64,000 nucleotides of DNA, from assembly GCF_003330845.1 (NCBI RefSeq), contig NZ_CP026121.1, positions 7,545,501-7,609,500 on the forward strand, given 5' to 3'. A model generated the notes under the pieces. The model ran no database searches. It was not told the origin of the DNA and saw only the letters and a list, made by a program, of their open reading frames with translations. Below, one piece after another: positions 53,450 through 62,654 of the stretch. The position numbers and the translations under genes are program-made. Within the stretch, counting starts at the first letter, position 1, and each line of letters starts with the position of its first letter. The stretch comes from Streptomyces sp. Go-475. GTDB lineage: Bacteria > Actinomycetota > Actinomycetes > Streptomycetales > Streptomycetaceae.

Positions 53450-54514
53450 TCAGGCCCCGAGGATCTCCGCCAGGTCGTAGCGGACCGGCTCCTGGAGCTG
53501 GGCGTACGTGCAGCTCTCCGGGGTCCGGTCCGGGCGCCAGCGGCGGAAGCGGGCGGTGTGCCGGAAGCGCTGCCCGTTCTCCATGTGGTCGTACGCCACC
53601 TCGGCCACCCGCTCGGGCCGTAGCGGCACCCAGGACAGGTCCTTCTTGGCCGACCAGCGACTGGGCGCCCCCGGCAGCCGGGCCGTCTCGTGCGCGGCCT
53701 CCTCGGACCAGGCCGCCCACGGATGCCCCGCCACGTCGTCCATGCGCAGCGGCTCCAGCTCCGTCACCAGCTCGGCCCGCCGCTTCATCGTGAACGCGGC
53801 GGAGACGCCCACGTGCTGCAGCGTGCCCCGCTCGTCATACAGCCCGAGCAGCAGCGAGCCCACCACCGGACCGCTCTTGTGCAGCCGGTACCCGGCGACG
53901 ACGACGTCCGCCGTCCGCTCGTGCTTGATCTTGAACATGGCCCGCTCGTCCGGGCGGTAGCGCACGGTCAGCGGCTTGGCCACGACCCCGTCCAGACCCG
54001 CGCCCTCGTACTCCTCGAACCACTGCCGCGCCACCTCGATGTCCGTGGTCGCCGGCGCCAGGTGCACCGGAGCCCGCACCCCGGAAAGCTCCTCGGACAG
54101 CCGCTCCCGCCGGTCGGTCAGCGGGGCGTCCATCAGCGACTCGTCCCCGAGCGCCAGCAGGTCGAAGACGACCAGAGAGGCCGGTGTCCGCTCGGCCAGC
54201 ATCCGCACCCGCGAGTCCGCCGGGTGGATCCGCTCCGTCAGCGCGTCGAAGTCCAGCCGCCCCTCCCGCGCGATCACGATCTCCCCGTCCACCACGCACC
54301 GCTCGGGCAACCGCTCCCGCACGGCCGTCACCAGCTCGGGAAAGTACCTGGTCAACGGCTTCCCGGTACGACTGCCCAGCTCGACCTCGTCCCCGTCCCG
54401 GAACACGATCGCCCGGAAACCGTCCCACTTCGCCTCGTACTGCATGCCCGCGGGGATCGCCGCCACGGACTTGGCGAGCATCGGCAGGACAGGGGGCATC
54501 ACCGGCAGATCCAT
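53450..54514 (-). CDS. ATP-dependent DNA ligase (LigC/LigD ligase-domain type)
   Basis: A 354-residue ligase. The AMP-binding lysine is K29 in YEAKWDGFRAI. Motifs III (LVVFDLLAL), IV (GLDGVVAKPL) and V (FKIKHERTADVVV) follow, then an OB-fold domain. This is the stand-alone ligase of bacterial non-homologous end joining. The polymerase-domain gene lies divergently 74 bases away, so together they represent LigD split into separate genes. No Ku gene is in the window. Confidence 0.9.
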   Translation of the reverse strand: MDLPVMPPVLPMLAKSVAAIPAGMQYEAKWDGFRAIVFRDGDEVELGSRTGKPLTRYFPELVTAVRERLPERCVVDGEIVIAREGRLDFDALTERIHPADSRVRMLAERTPASLVVFDLLALGDESLMDAPLTDRRERLSEELSGVRAPVHLAPATTDIEVARQWFEEYEGAGLDGVVAKPLTVRYRPDERAMFKIKHERTADVVVAGYRLHKSGPVVGSLLLGLYDERGTLQHVGVSAAFTMKRRAELVTELEPLRMDDVAGHPWAAWSEEAAHETARLPGAPSRWSAKKDLSWVPLRPERVAEVAYDHMENGQRFRHTARFRRWRPDRTPESCTYAQLQEPVRYDLAEILGA

Positions 54515-54588
54515 GGCTCGATTCTGCGCCCGTATGACCTGGTGCGCCCGATATGCGCGGTGCGCGGGCTACGCCTACCGTGGCGAGC

Positions 54589-55617
54589 ATGGGTGACGCG
54601 GTGGAACTGGAGGTGGACGGCCGGACCGTACGGCTGTCCAGCCCGGACAAGGTCTTCTTCCCGGAGCGCGGTTTCACCAAGCTGGACCTCGCCCGCTACT
54701 ACATCGCCGTCGGCCCCGGCATCCTGCGCGCCCTGCGCGACCGGCCGACCACCCTGGAGCGCTACCCCGAGGGCGTGAGCGGCGAGAACTTCTTCCAGAA
54801 GCGGGCGCCGAAGAACATGCCCGACTGGATCCCGACCGCGCACATCACCTTCCCCAGCGGCCGCAGCGCCGACGAGATGTGCCCGACCGAGGTCGGCGCG
54901 GTGGTGTGGGCCGCCCAGTTCGGCACGCTCACCTTCCACCCCTGGCCGGTGCGCCGCGACGACGTCGACCGCCCCGACGAACTGCGCATCGACCTCGACC
55001 CGCAGCCCGGCACCGACTACGCGGACGCCGTCCGCGCCGCCCACGAACTGCGGGCCGTGCTCGACGAGTTCGGCGGACTGCGCGGCTTCCCCAAGACCTC
55101 CGGCGGCCGGGGCCTGCACGTGTTCGTGCCCATCGAGCCGCGCTGGACCTTCACCCAGGTCCGGCGCGCCGCCATCGCCGTCGGCCGGGAGATGGAACGG
55201 CGGATGCCGGAGCAGGTCACCATCAAGTGGTGGAAGGAGGAGCGCGGCGAGCGCATCTTCCTGGACTACAACCAGACGGCCCGCGACCGCACGATCGCCT
55301 CCGCCTACTCCGTACGCCCCCGCCCGCACGCCCCCGTCTCCGCGCCCCTGCGCTGGGAGGAGGTCGGCGTCGCGCACCCGCGGGACTTCGACCTCGCGAC
55401 CATGCCCGCGCGCTTCGCCGAACTCGGCGATGTGCACGCGGACATGGACGACCACCGCTACTCACTGGAGGCCCTGCTCGACCTCGCCCGCCGTGACGAG
55501 CACGACCACGGTCTGGGCGACCTGCCGTACCCGCCCGAGTATCCGAAGATGCCGGGGGAGCCCAGACGGGTACAGCCGAGCAGGGCCCGCAAACAGGCGC
55601 CTCCTACAACTCCTTGA
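54589..55617 (+). CDS. LigD-type polymerase/primase domain protein
   Basis: A 342-residue AEP-superfamily polymerase (PolDom). Metal-binding acidic residues are in RIDLDPQPGTDY (DLD), with KTSGGRGLHVFVPI and ERIFLDYNQTARDRTIAS completing the active site. It fills gaps and adds ribonucleotides at breaks during NHEJ. ATG 54589 is chosen over an upstream ATG at 54553 because the core MGDAVELEVDGRTVRLSS is family-like. Divergent from the ligase gene; the end overlaps the next gene by 14 bases. Confidence 0.9.
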   Translation: MGDAVELEVDGRTVRLSSPDKVFFPERGFTKLDLARYYIAVGPGILRALRDRPTTLERYPEGVSGENFFQKRAPKNMPDWIPTAHITFPSGRSADEMCPTEVGAVVWAAQFGTLTFHPWPVRRDDVDRPDELRIDLDPQPGTDYADAVRAAHELRAVLDEFGGLRGFPKTSGGRGLHVFVPIEPRWTFTQVRRAAIAVGREMERRMPEQVTIKWWKEERGERIFLDYNQTARDRTIASAYSVRPRPHAPVSAPLRWEEVGVAHPRDFDLATMPARFAELGDVHADMDDHRYSLEALLDLARRDEHDHGLGDLPYPPEYPKMPGEPRRVQPSRARKQAPPTTP

Positions 55618-57805
55618 TCCGGATGTCACGGAACGAGACCACGTCCGTGGTGCCGTGCACCTGGAGCCCGACGTAGCCGGAGGCGAAGCGCCGCCCGTCC
55701 GTGCCCGGGTCGTCCGCGCGGGGCGGGCTGAACTCCTGGCCGCCGGTGTTGTCGAACTCGTTGATCAGCACGCCGTTGCGGAAGACCGAGTAGTGCTGGC
55801 CCTCCACCCGGATCTCGTAGTCGTTCCAGGTGCCCTTCTGCGTCACCCCGGCACCGGCGAGACCGACCCGGTCGAATCCGTAGACCGACCCGGTCTTGTA
55901 CAGGTCGCCGTCGGGCCGGTCGAGCACCTGCACCTCGTGCCCGTACTTGATGGCGACCCATTCGGGCCGGGACTCCTCCGGGTGGTCGTGGACCCACGGG
56001 AAGCGCACGAAGACGCCTGAGTTGGCGTTGCCGGTGCCGGGCGCGTCGTCACGCCACTGGAGCTTCAGCGAGAAGTCGCCGTACTTGCGCTGCGGGAACC
56101 ACAGCATGCCCATGCCCGGGGTGGTGGTGCTGGAGGTGATCGTCCCGTCCGGGTTCAGCCCGAACGAACCGCCGCCCACGTGCTGCCACTTGGCCAGGGA
56201 CTCCGCGCTGCCGTCGAAGATCGCCCGGTAGCCCGCGGTCTGCCCCGGCTTGCCGATGCCCGACTGGCGGGCCGCCTTGCGGATCGCGTTGTACTCGCGC
56301 TGGTCGATCACGCCTTCCTTCAGCAGCGCGTCCAGGACGGACGTGACGTGCTTGAGGAACAGCGCGTGGGACGTCCACTCCTTCTCGTCCTCGATCAGCT
56401 CGCCGATCCGGCACCGGTTGTCGGTCACGCGGTTGCGCACCCCCGAGTCGACCGTGCCGACGAACACCGTCAGCCGCTCGTCGTACTCCGGGCAGTTCGG
56501 CGCCGGGACCCCGCCGGAGACGACCGTGAAGGTCACCGTGCGGGCCGCCGAGGTGTTGCCGGCCTTGTCGGTCGCCCGGTACGCCACGGTGTGCGCACCG
56601 GCCCGGTCCACCACCACCGGCGCCGAGTACGCCAGGTAAGGGCCGCCGTCCAGCGAGTACTCGATCCGCTCGACGCCCGAACCGTGCGCGTCGGTCGCCG
56701 TGACGGTCACCCGGGCGCTGTTGACGTACGCCCCGTCGGAGTTCTTCGTGCCCTCCACGGTCACGCCCGTCACCGGCGGGGTCGTGTCCTGCGGCGGCGC
56801 CGCGACCACCGTGAACCGCACGTTCTTCTCGGCCGCCACGTTGCCCGCCTTGTCGGTGGCGCGGTAGCGGACGGTGTGCTCGCCCACCTGGTGCACCATC
56901 ACGGGCGCGGTGTACGGCTGCCAGGCGCCGGAGCCGATCGCGTACTCGATGGTGTTGACCCCGGAGCCCGTGTCGGACGCGGAGACGGTGACCGTCGCCA
57001 TGTCGACGTACGCCCCGCTCGCGTCGCGTTCACCGCTCACCGTCGCCGAGGTCTCCGGCGCGGTGGTGTCGTCCGACTGCGGTGCCACGACCGTGAACGC
57101 GGCGCTCTTCTCGGCGGAGACGTTCCCCGCCTTGTCGAACGCCCGGTAGCGGATCTTGTGGTCGCCGACCTGGTCGATCACGACCGGCGTGGTGTACGGC
57201 TGCCAGGCACCCGTGTCGCCGATCGCGTACTCGATCCGGTCGAGCCCGGAGCCGCCCGTGTCGGTGGCGTGCAGCGCCACGCTCGCCGAACCGACGTACT
57301 GGCCCTGCGTGTTCTGCGTGCCGCTGACGTGTGCCGACGCCTCGGGCGCCGTGGTGTCCTCGCCGGTGCCCTCGGTCACCGTGAGGATGCCCTGCATCTG
57401 GCCGTGGCCGGGAATGGTGCAGTGGTAGAAATACCGGCCGGGGGTGAGCGTGACCTGGGCGGTGTGCTTGCCGCCCTGGGCGTCGTTCGGATTGGCCAGG
57501 ATGTTGAGCTGCACATCGCTGTTGAACTCGGGATCGCTCGTCACGAACGTCAGCGTGTGCGGCATGCCCGTGGTGTTGCCGGTGGCCGTGCTGTTCTCGA
57601 AGACGATCGTGGCCTGACCGGCGACCGCCGTCTTCGGCGCCGACAGGTACTTGTCGATGTCGTTGCCGGCCGTCCAGGTGAGCACCTGTTCGGCGGCCGG
57701 CGCCTGTGCCTGCCCGGCGGCGGGCATCGCCTGCACGCCGAGCATCACGAGCAGGGCGGCCAGCAGGGCGGCCCAGATTCTTCGGTGCTGTAGGTGCCGT
57801 GTCAC
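55604..57805 (-). CDS. Secreted multidomain protein: cupredoxin, three Ig-like repeats, DUF1080 domain
   Basis: A 733-residue exported protein. The signal peptide AALLAALLVMLGVQAMPAAG is followed by a plastocyanin-like cupredoxin with copper-type residues in FYHCTIPGHGQMQGIL (C, H, M; the first His in MPHTLTF). Next are three OmpL47-like Ig repeats (each with DRIEYAIG or RIEYSLD and VRYRATDKAGNV), a helical segment with two cysteines, and a C-terminal 3-keto-glycoside-hydrolase-like DUF1080 domain (GYRAIFDGSAESLAKWQHVG to GLQVHGTTDVVSFRDIRIKEL). GTG 57805 overlaps the upstream gene's stop. It probably handles sugars or glycosides outside the cell; exact reaction unknown. Confidence 0.85.
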   Translation of the reverse strand: MTRHLQHRRIWAALLAALLVMLGVQAMPAAGQAQAPAAEQVLTWTAGNDIDKYLSAPKTAVAGQATIVFENSTATGNTTGMPHTLTFVTSDPEFNSDVQLNILANPNDAQGGKHTAQVTLTPGRYFYHCTIPGHGQMQGILTVTEGTGEDTTAPEASAHVSGTQNTQGQYVGSASVALHATDTGGSGLDRIEYAIGDTGAWQPYTTPVVIDQVGDHKIRYRAFDKAGNVSAEKSAAFTVVAPQSDDTTAPETSATVSGERDASGAYVDMATVTVSASDTGSGVNTIEYAIGSGAWQPYTAPVMVHQVGEHTVRYRATDKAGNVAAEKNVRFTVVAAPPQDTTPPVTGVTVEGTKNSDGAYVNSARVTVTATDAHGSGVERIEYSLDGGPYLAYSAPVVVDRAGAHTVAYRATDKAGNTSAARTVTFTVVSGGVPAPNCPEYDERLTVFVGTVDSGVRNRVTDNRCRIGELIEDEKEWTSHALFLKHVTSVLDALLKEGVIDQREYNAIRKAARQSGIGKPGQTAGYRAIFDGSAESLAKWQHVGGGSFGLNPDGTITSSTTTPGMGMLWFPQRKYGDFSLKLQWRDDAPGTGNANSGVFVRFPWVHDHPEESRPEWVAIKYGHEVQVLDRPDGDLYKTGSVYGFDRVGLAGAGVTQKGTWNDYEIRVEGQHYSVFRNGVLINEFDNTGGQEFSPPRADDPGTDGRRFASGYVGLQVHGTTDVVSFRDIRIKEL

Positions 57806-60291
57806 TCGGTCCCCCTCGCCAGCTGCCCGGCGGCCGGGGTCGGCCCGCCGCCCTTGTAGACGACCCGCCACAGGGCCGACTTGGAGTCCGAGGTGAAGAA
57901 GCCGCGCCCGTAGTCGAGGACGTACAGCGCGCCGTCCGGACCGAACTTCCAGTCCATCAGGTTCTTGATGCCGTCGTTGCCGATCGGCACGATCTTCTTC
58001 AGCGACTCCGCGTGCACCGGCAGACCGCCGTCTCCCAGCGTCTTCGGGTCCATGAGCACCGCGTGGCGCGGCTGGTCGGCGTCGTAGAAGTCACCGACGA
58101 ACCACTTGCCGTCCCAGTAGGCCGGCCACTTCACGGTGCTGTCGGCCGCGACCGAACCGGACCGGTACACCGGCCCGTTCATGGCCGCCTGCCCGCCGCC
58201 CTTGAGCCAGGGCAGCTGGTAGGTGGCCTCCTCCGGCTTGTAGGAGGGGACGCCGTTCGCGTCCCGCGGGTAGTCCGGCGCGCCGCCCTGCGGCGAGTAC
58301 CAGATGTTGTTGCCGGTCACCGGCGGCAGGTTGACCAGGCCGTCGTTGTTCGGCGACTCGTTCTTCGGGTGGTCGCAGTCGTACCAGCCCAGCGGCTTGG
58401 ACGGGTCCGGCAGATTGCGGTCGCGGTAGGGCTGCTTGTTGCCCATGCAGTACGGCCAGCCGCGGTTGCCCGCCTTGGTGATGGCGGCGAACGTGTCGTA
58501 CTTGGCCGGGCCCCAGGTCGTCGAGGGCGCGCTCGCGTCCGGTCCGACCCAGCCCGCGTAGAGCACGTCGGTCGACTTGTCGACGAAGATGCGCGCGGGG
58601 TTGCGCACGCCCATCACATAGATCTCGCCGCGCGTCTTGCCGCCGCCCTCGTCGGTCTCCTTCCCGGTGAACAGGTTGCCCTCGGGCAGCGTGTAGGTGC
58701 CGTCCGGCTCCGGGTGGATGCGCAGGATCTTGCCGTTGAGGTTGTTGGTGTTGCCGGCGGTGCGGCGCGCGTCCGCGAACGAGACGCCCTTGTAGTTCGG
58801 CTCGGGATTGTTGCCCGAGTAACCGCCGCTGAAGCCGCTGGAGTTGTTGTCACCCGTGGCGATGTACAGGTTGCCCTTGGAGTCCCAGGCCATCCCGCCG
58901 CCGGAATGGCAGCAACTGTGGATCTGCACCGGCCACTTCAGCAGCACCTTCTCACTCGACAGATCCAGCTTGTTGGTGGCCTGGTCGAGCGTGAAGCGGG
59001 AGACGCGACGCTCCGCCATGCGCGTCTCGCGATTGATCCGCTCGTGCGGCGTGTAGTGCAGGTACACCCAGCCGTTCCGCGCGAACTGCGGGTCCAGTTC
59101 GATGCCGAGCAGCCCCTCCTCGACCTTGACCAGCTCGTCGCCGCCGCCCTTGTTGCCGAAGACGGTCAGCGCGCCGGCCAGGGTGACCTGCTTGGTCCTC
59201 GGGTCGTAGACGTGGATCTCGCCCCTGCCCTTGCCGATGTCGGGGTTGTTCCAGTCGGTGATCACCGGCTGCGAGGAGTCGGCACCGCCCCGGCCGATGT
59301 AGAAGACGCGGCCGTCGGGCGCGGTGACCAGCCCGTGCGGCTCGCCGATCTGGTCGTTCTGCCCCGGCTGGTTGGGCTTGGTCAGCCGCTCCGCCGCGTA
59401 GTGGGCGTTGATGGTCGCCTTGCAGTCGGCCTGCTCCAGCCGGGTCGTCCACATCAGCGCGCCGCGCAGATGGGCCCGGAAGTCGGTCTCGTCGTACGAG
59501 GACACCGTGCCGCCCATGCCGGTGTAGAAGGAGCGGCCGCCGTCGTAGTCCCGGCACCAACTGACCGGGTGATCCCAGCCGTTGGCGCCCGTGCCCGGCT
59601 GGTACGTCGACTCCCGCACCCGGGCCACCGTGTGGACCTCGCCCGATGGGTTCTTCACCCAGTTCAGCCACTTGTCCGGGCGTTTCCACCGCACCGGCAG
59701 GTCCTTGGTCGCCGGGTGCCGGCGGTCGCCGACCTCCACGGTCGCCCGCTGCACCGCCGCCGGGCTCGACGTGGCCGGGCGGGCGCCCACCAGACCGGTG
59801 AACCAGTCCGAGTAGGGCTCCGCCCGCGCGGCGTCATGGATGCCGAGGAACCCGCCGCCGGCCTCCATGTACGCCTCCAGGCCCGCCTCCTGCTCCGGGT
59901 CGAGGACGTCGCCCCCGCCGGTCAGGAACACGATCGCGTTGAAACGGCCGAGCCTCGTGTCGTCGGTGAACACCGAGGCGTCGCCGGTCGCCTGGACCTT
60001 GAAGCGGCGGTTCGCGGGGCCGGTCAGCCCGATGTCCTCGATGGCCTCGATCGCGGCGTTCACGACCGGCGACTCCTCGCCGGCCGCGGAACCGTGGAAG
60101 ACCAGCACCCGTACGTTCGCGCCGCCCGGCGGCGACTTGATCGACATCGTTGTCAGCGGCGGTTCCGGGTACGGACGCGCACTCGCGGCGGGCCCCGACA
60201 GCAGCCCGGCGGTCACGGCACCGGCGGCCACGGAGGCCGCCCAGACGCGTCTTCTCTTGCTCAGCCCTCTGCTCAGCCCTCGTAAGTGCAT
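57802..60291 (-). CDS. Secreted ThuA plus PQQ-type sorbosone/glucose dehydrogenase-like protein; TTA at codon 3
   Basis: An 829-residue exported protein. After the signal peptide, a ThuA domain (RVLVFHGSAAGEESPVV, GGGFLGIHDAARA, VSWCRDYDGGRSFYTGMGGT) spans about residues 55-290. A six-bladed PQQ-dependent sorbosone/glucose dehydrogenase propeller follows, with FYIGRGGADSS, HSCCHSGGGMAWDSKGNLY and DYGRGFF. ThuA proteins act on keto-disaccharides. The ATG at 60291 has GAGGAGGTG upstream, and the third codon is TTA (60285-60283), predicting dependence on bldA. It is translationally coupled to the DUF1080 gene, so the two probably oxidise and cleave glycosides together. Confidence 0.87.
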   Translation of the reverse strand: MHLRGLSRGLSKRRRVWAASVAAGAVTAGLLSGPAASARPYPEPPLTTMSIKSPPGGANVRVLVFHGSAAGEESPVVNAAIEAIEDIGLTGPANRRFKVQATGDASVFTDDTRLGRFNAIVFLTGGGDVLDPEQEAGLEAYMEAGGGFLGIHDAARAEPYSDWFTGLVGARPATSSPAAVQRATVEVGDRRHPATKDLPVRWKRPDKWLNWVKNPSGEVHTVARVRESTYQPGTGANGWDHPVSWCRDYDGGRSFYTGMGGTVSSYDETDFRAHLRGALMWTTRLEQADCKATINAHYAAERLTKPNQPGQNDQIGEPHGLVTAPDGRVFYIGRGGADSSQPVITDWNNPDIGKGRGEIHVYDPRTKQVTLAGALTVFGNKGGGDELVKVEEGLLGIELDPQFARNGWVYLHYTPHERINRETRMAERRVSRFTLDQATNKLDLSSEKVLLKWPVQIHSCCHSGGGMAWDSKGNLYIATGDNNSSGFSGGYSGNNPEPNYKGVSFADARRTAGNTNNLNGKILRIHPEPDGTYTLPEGNLFTGKETDEGGGKTRGEIYVMGVRNPARIFVDKSTDVLYAGWVGPDASAPSTTWGPAKYDTFAAITKAGNRGWPYCMGNKQPYRDRNLPDPSKPLGWYDCDHPKNESPNNDGLVNLPPVTGNNIWYSPQGGAPDYPRDANGVPSYKPEEATYQLPWLKGGGQAAMNGPVYRSGSVAADSTVKWPAYWDGKWFVGDFYDADQPRHAVLMDPKTLGDGGLPVHAESLKKIVPIGNDGIKNLMDWKFGPDGALYVLDYGRGFFTSDSKSALWRVVYKGGGPTPAAGQLARGTE
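60283..60285 (-). promoter_or_regulatory. In-frame TTA codon 3 (bldA-dependent)
   Basis: The third codon of the ThuA/sorbosone dehydrogenase gene is TTA. There is no alternative start downstream that would keep the signal peptide, so translation of the coupled pair should await bldA tRNA. Confidence 0.75.
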
Positions 60292-60480
60292 GGGCACCTC
60301 CTCGGTCACGGCAACACCGCCAAGGAAGCTAAACCCCTTTGCTCATCCCGCCAATACCTATGACCGGGATGGCCCCAACTTTGTCTTGAGTGTGGATAAA
60401 CGGGAGTGCGGCCGGTACCGTCTCACAGGTTCATCACAGGTACGCCTCCGTAAAAGCCTTACCAGGGTGGGGAGTTCCGC

Positions 60481-61479
60481 ATGGACAGACGCAGCTTCAA
60501 CCGGCGCGTGCTGCTGGGCGGCGCGGCCGTCGCGACATCGTTGTCCGTGGCGCCGGAGGCCATCAGCGCCGACGGACCGGCGAAGACGGCACCCGCCGGA
60601 GGCGAGGTGAAACGCATCAAGCTGTACGCCGAGAAGCTGGCGGACGGTCAGATGGGCTACGGCCTGGAGAAGGGCAAGGCCACCGTCCCCGGCCCGCTGA
60701 TCGAGCTCAACGAGGGCGACACCCTGCACATCGAGTTCGAGAACACCATGGACGTGCCGGTGAGCCTGCACGTGCACGGGCTGGACTACGAGATCACCAG
60801 CGACGGCACGAAACTGAACCGCAGTCACGTCGAGCCGGGCGCCACCCGCACCTACACCTGGCGCACCCACGCCCCGGGCCGCCGCAAGGACGGCACCTGG
60901 CGGGCGGGCAGCGCGGGCTACTGGCACTACCACGACCACGTCGTCGGCACCGACCACGGCACCCAGGGGCTGCAGAAGGGCCTGTTCGGGCCGGTCATCG
61001 TCCGCCGCAAGGGAGACGTCCTGCCCGACCGCACGCACACGGTCGTCTTCAACGACATGCTCATCAACAACAGGCCGCCGCACTCCGGGCCGAACTTCGA
61101 GGCCACGGTGGGCGACCGCGTCGAGTTCATCGTGATCACGCACGGCGAGTTCTACCACACGTTCCACATGCACGGTCATCGCTGGGCGGACAACCGCACC
61201 GGCATGCTGACCGGCCCCGACGACCCCAGCCAGATCATCGACAACAAGATCACCGGCCCGGCCGACTCCTTCGGCTTCCAGGTCATCGCGGGGGAGGGGG
61301 TCGGGGCCGGCGCCTGGATGTACCACTGCCATGTGCAGAGCCACTCCGACATGGGGATGGTGGGGCTGTTCCTGGTGAAGAAGCCGGACGGCACGATCCC
61401 CGGCTACGACCCGCACGAGCACGGAGAGCACGGAGAGCACGGGCAGCACACGGAGCATCGGGAGGGACACGAGCACTGA
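60481..61479 (+). CDS. Small two-domain laccase (multicopper oxidase)
   Basis: A 332-residue Tat-exported enzyme (signal [16 protein letters not shown]). Copper ligands appear in the four canonical blocks: [19 protein letters not shown] and [12 protein letters not shown]. Its size and layout match the two-domain small laccase of Streptomyces (SLAC), which works as a trimer and oxidises phenols. The C-terminus has an unusual His/Glu-rich tail ([20 protein letters not shown]), which may hold copper. It is divergent from the bldA-controlled secreted glycoside genes. Confidence 0.93.
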   Translation: MDRRSFNRRVLLGGAAVATSLSVAPEAISADGPAKTAPAGGEVKRIKLYAEKLADGQMGYGLEKGKATVPGPLIELNEGDTLHIEFENTMDVPVSLHVHGLDYEITSDGTKLNRSHVEPGATRTYTWRTHAPGRRKDGTWRAGSAGYWHYHDHVVGTDHGTQGLQKGLFGPVIVRRKGDVLPDRTHTVVFNDMLINNRPPHSGPNFEATVGDRVEFIVITHGEFYHTFHMHGHRWADNRTGMLTGPDDPSQIIDNKITGPADSFGFQVIAGEGVGAGAWMYHCHVQSHSDMGMVGLFLVKKPDGTIPGYDPHEHGEHGEHGQHTEHREGHEH

Positions 61480-61496
61480 CGGACACCTGAGCCGGC

Positions 61497-61521
61497 CGCT
61501 CTCCGAGGCGCGCGGAGAGCG
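61497..61521. terminator. Laccase terminator-like hairpin
   Basis: CGCTCTCCG (61497-61505) pairs perfectly with CGGAGAGCG (61513-61521) around a 7-base loop, 18 bases after the laccase stop. The right arm overlaps the putative LacI operator. Confidence 0.6.
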
Positions 61522-61526
61522 CTCTC
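61515..61526. promoter_or_regulatory. LacI-type operator
   Basis: GAGAGCGCTCTC is a perfect 12-bp palindrome with the central GCGC typical of LacI/GalR-family sites. It lies 57 bases before the LacI-type gene, consistent with autoregulation. Confidence 0.65.
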
Positions 61527-61583
61527 ACGCGTGCCCGGACCCGGGGCTATCCTGATCCGCAGCCGCAGGTGAGGAGCCCCGAA

Positions 61584-62621
61584 GTGACCGACACAGCGCC
61601 GCGTCCCACCCTGGAGGCCGTGGCCGCGCGGGCCGGTGTCTCGCGGGCCACGGTGTCCCGCGTGGTCAACGGCGGGGACGGGGTGCGGGACATCCTCGTC
61701 GAGCGGGTCCGCAAGGCCGTCGACGAACTCGGGTACGTGCCCAACCAGGCCGCCCGCTCCCTGGTGACCCGGCGGCACGACGCGGTCGCGGTGGTCGTCG
61801 CCGAGCCGGAGACGCGCGTGTTCGCCGACCCGTTCTTCGCGCTCCAGCTGCGCGGCATCAGCAAGGAGCTGACGGCCCACGACAACCAGCTCGTCCTGCT
61901 GCTCACGGAAGGCCGGGACGATCACGCCCGGGTCGGCCGGTACCTCGCCGGCGGACACGTCGACGGGGCCCTCGTCTTCTCCCTGCACCTCGACGACCCG
62001 CTGCCGGAGCTGATCCAGCGGGCCGGTGTCCCCACCGTGTTCGGCGGGCGGCCCGGCTGGAGCGGCGACCGGCGCGGTGTCGTGTACGTCGACAGCGACA
62101 ACCGGGGCGGTGCCCGCGACGCCGTCCGCCACCTGGCCGGCCTCGGACGCACCCGCATCGCGCACATCACCGGCGCGCTCGACCAGACCTCGGCGGTGGA
62201 CCGGCTCGACGGCTACCGGGACGTCATGGTGGACGCCGACCCGCGGCTGATCGTCGAGGCCGACTTCACCCCGGCCGGAGGGGAGCGCGCGATGCGTGAA
62301 CTCCTCGACCGCTGCCCGGACGTGGACGCGGTGTTCGCCGCCAACGACCTCACGGCCTCCGGAGCGCTGCGCGTCCTGCGGGAAGCCGGACGGCGGGTGC
62401 CCGACGACGTGGCCGTGATCGGCTTCGACGACATGCGGCCCCTCGCGGAACAGACCGACCCGCCGCTCACCACGGTCCGTCAGGACATCGAGGAGATGGG
62501 CCGCCTGATGGCCCGCCTCCTCCTGCGCGGCCTCGACCGCGCCACCCCCCGCGAGGGCGTCTCCGGCACCCCGTCCAGCGTGGTCCTGCCGACGACACTG
62601 GTGCGGCGGACGTCCGCGTAG
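61584..62621 (+). CDS. LacI-family transcriptional regulator
   Basis: A 345-residue regulator. The helix-turn-helix and hinge lie at residues 9-55 (LEAVAARAGVSRATVSRVVN, YVPNQAARSLVTRR). The periplasmic-binding-like effector domain contains VDAVFAANDLTASGALRVL and VIGFDDM. It probably senses a sugar. GTG 61584 is chosen for its GAGGAG at a 7-base distance; a GTG at 61569 is possible. No sugar-transport genes are adjacent; the closest candidates are the secreted glycoside genes at 55.6-60.3 kb. Confidence 0.88.
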   Translation: MTDTAPRPTLEAVAARAGVSRATVSRVVNGGDGVRDILVERVRKAVDELGYVPNQAARSLVTRRHDAVAVVVAEPETRVFADPFFALQLRGISKELTAHDNQLVLLLTEGRDDHARVGRYLAGGHVDGALVFSLHLDDPLPELIQRAGVPTVFGGRPGWSGDRRGVVYVDSDNRGGARDAVRHLAGLGRTRIAHITGALDQTSAVDRLDGYRDVMVDADPRLIVEADFTPAGGERAMRELLDRCPDVDAVFAANDLTASGALRVLREAGRRVPDDVAVIGFDDMRPLAEQTDPPLTTVRQDIEEMGRLMARLLLRGLDRATPREGVSGTPSSVVLPTTLVRRTSA

Positions 62622-62654
62622 AGCGCCGGACCCGCGGAAACCAGGACAGCACAC

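Noticed and set aside
57706..60285. 859-codon plus-strand frame opposite the ThuA gene
   Set aside because: Antisense artefact; the minus-strand protein has a signal peptide and two recognised domains.
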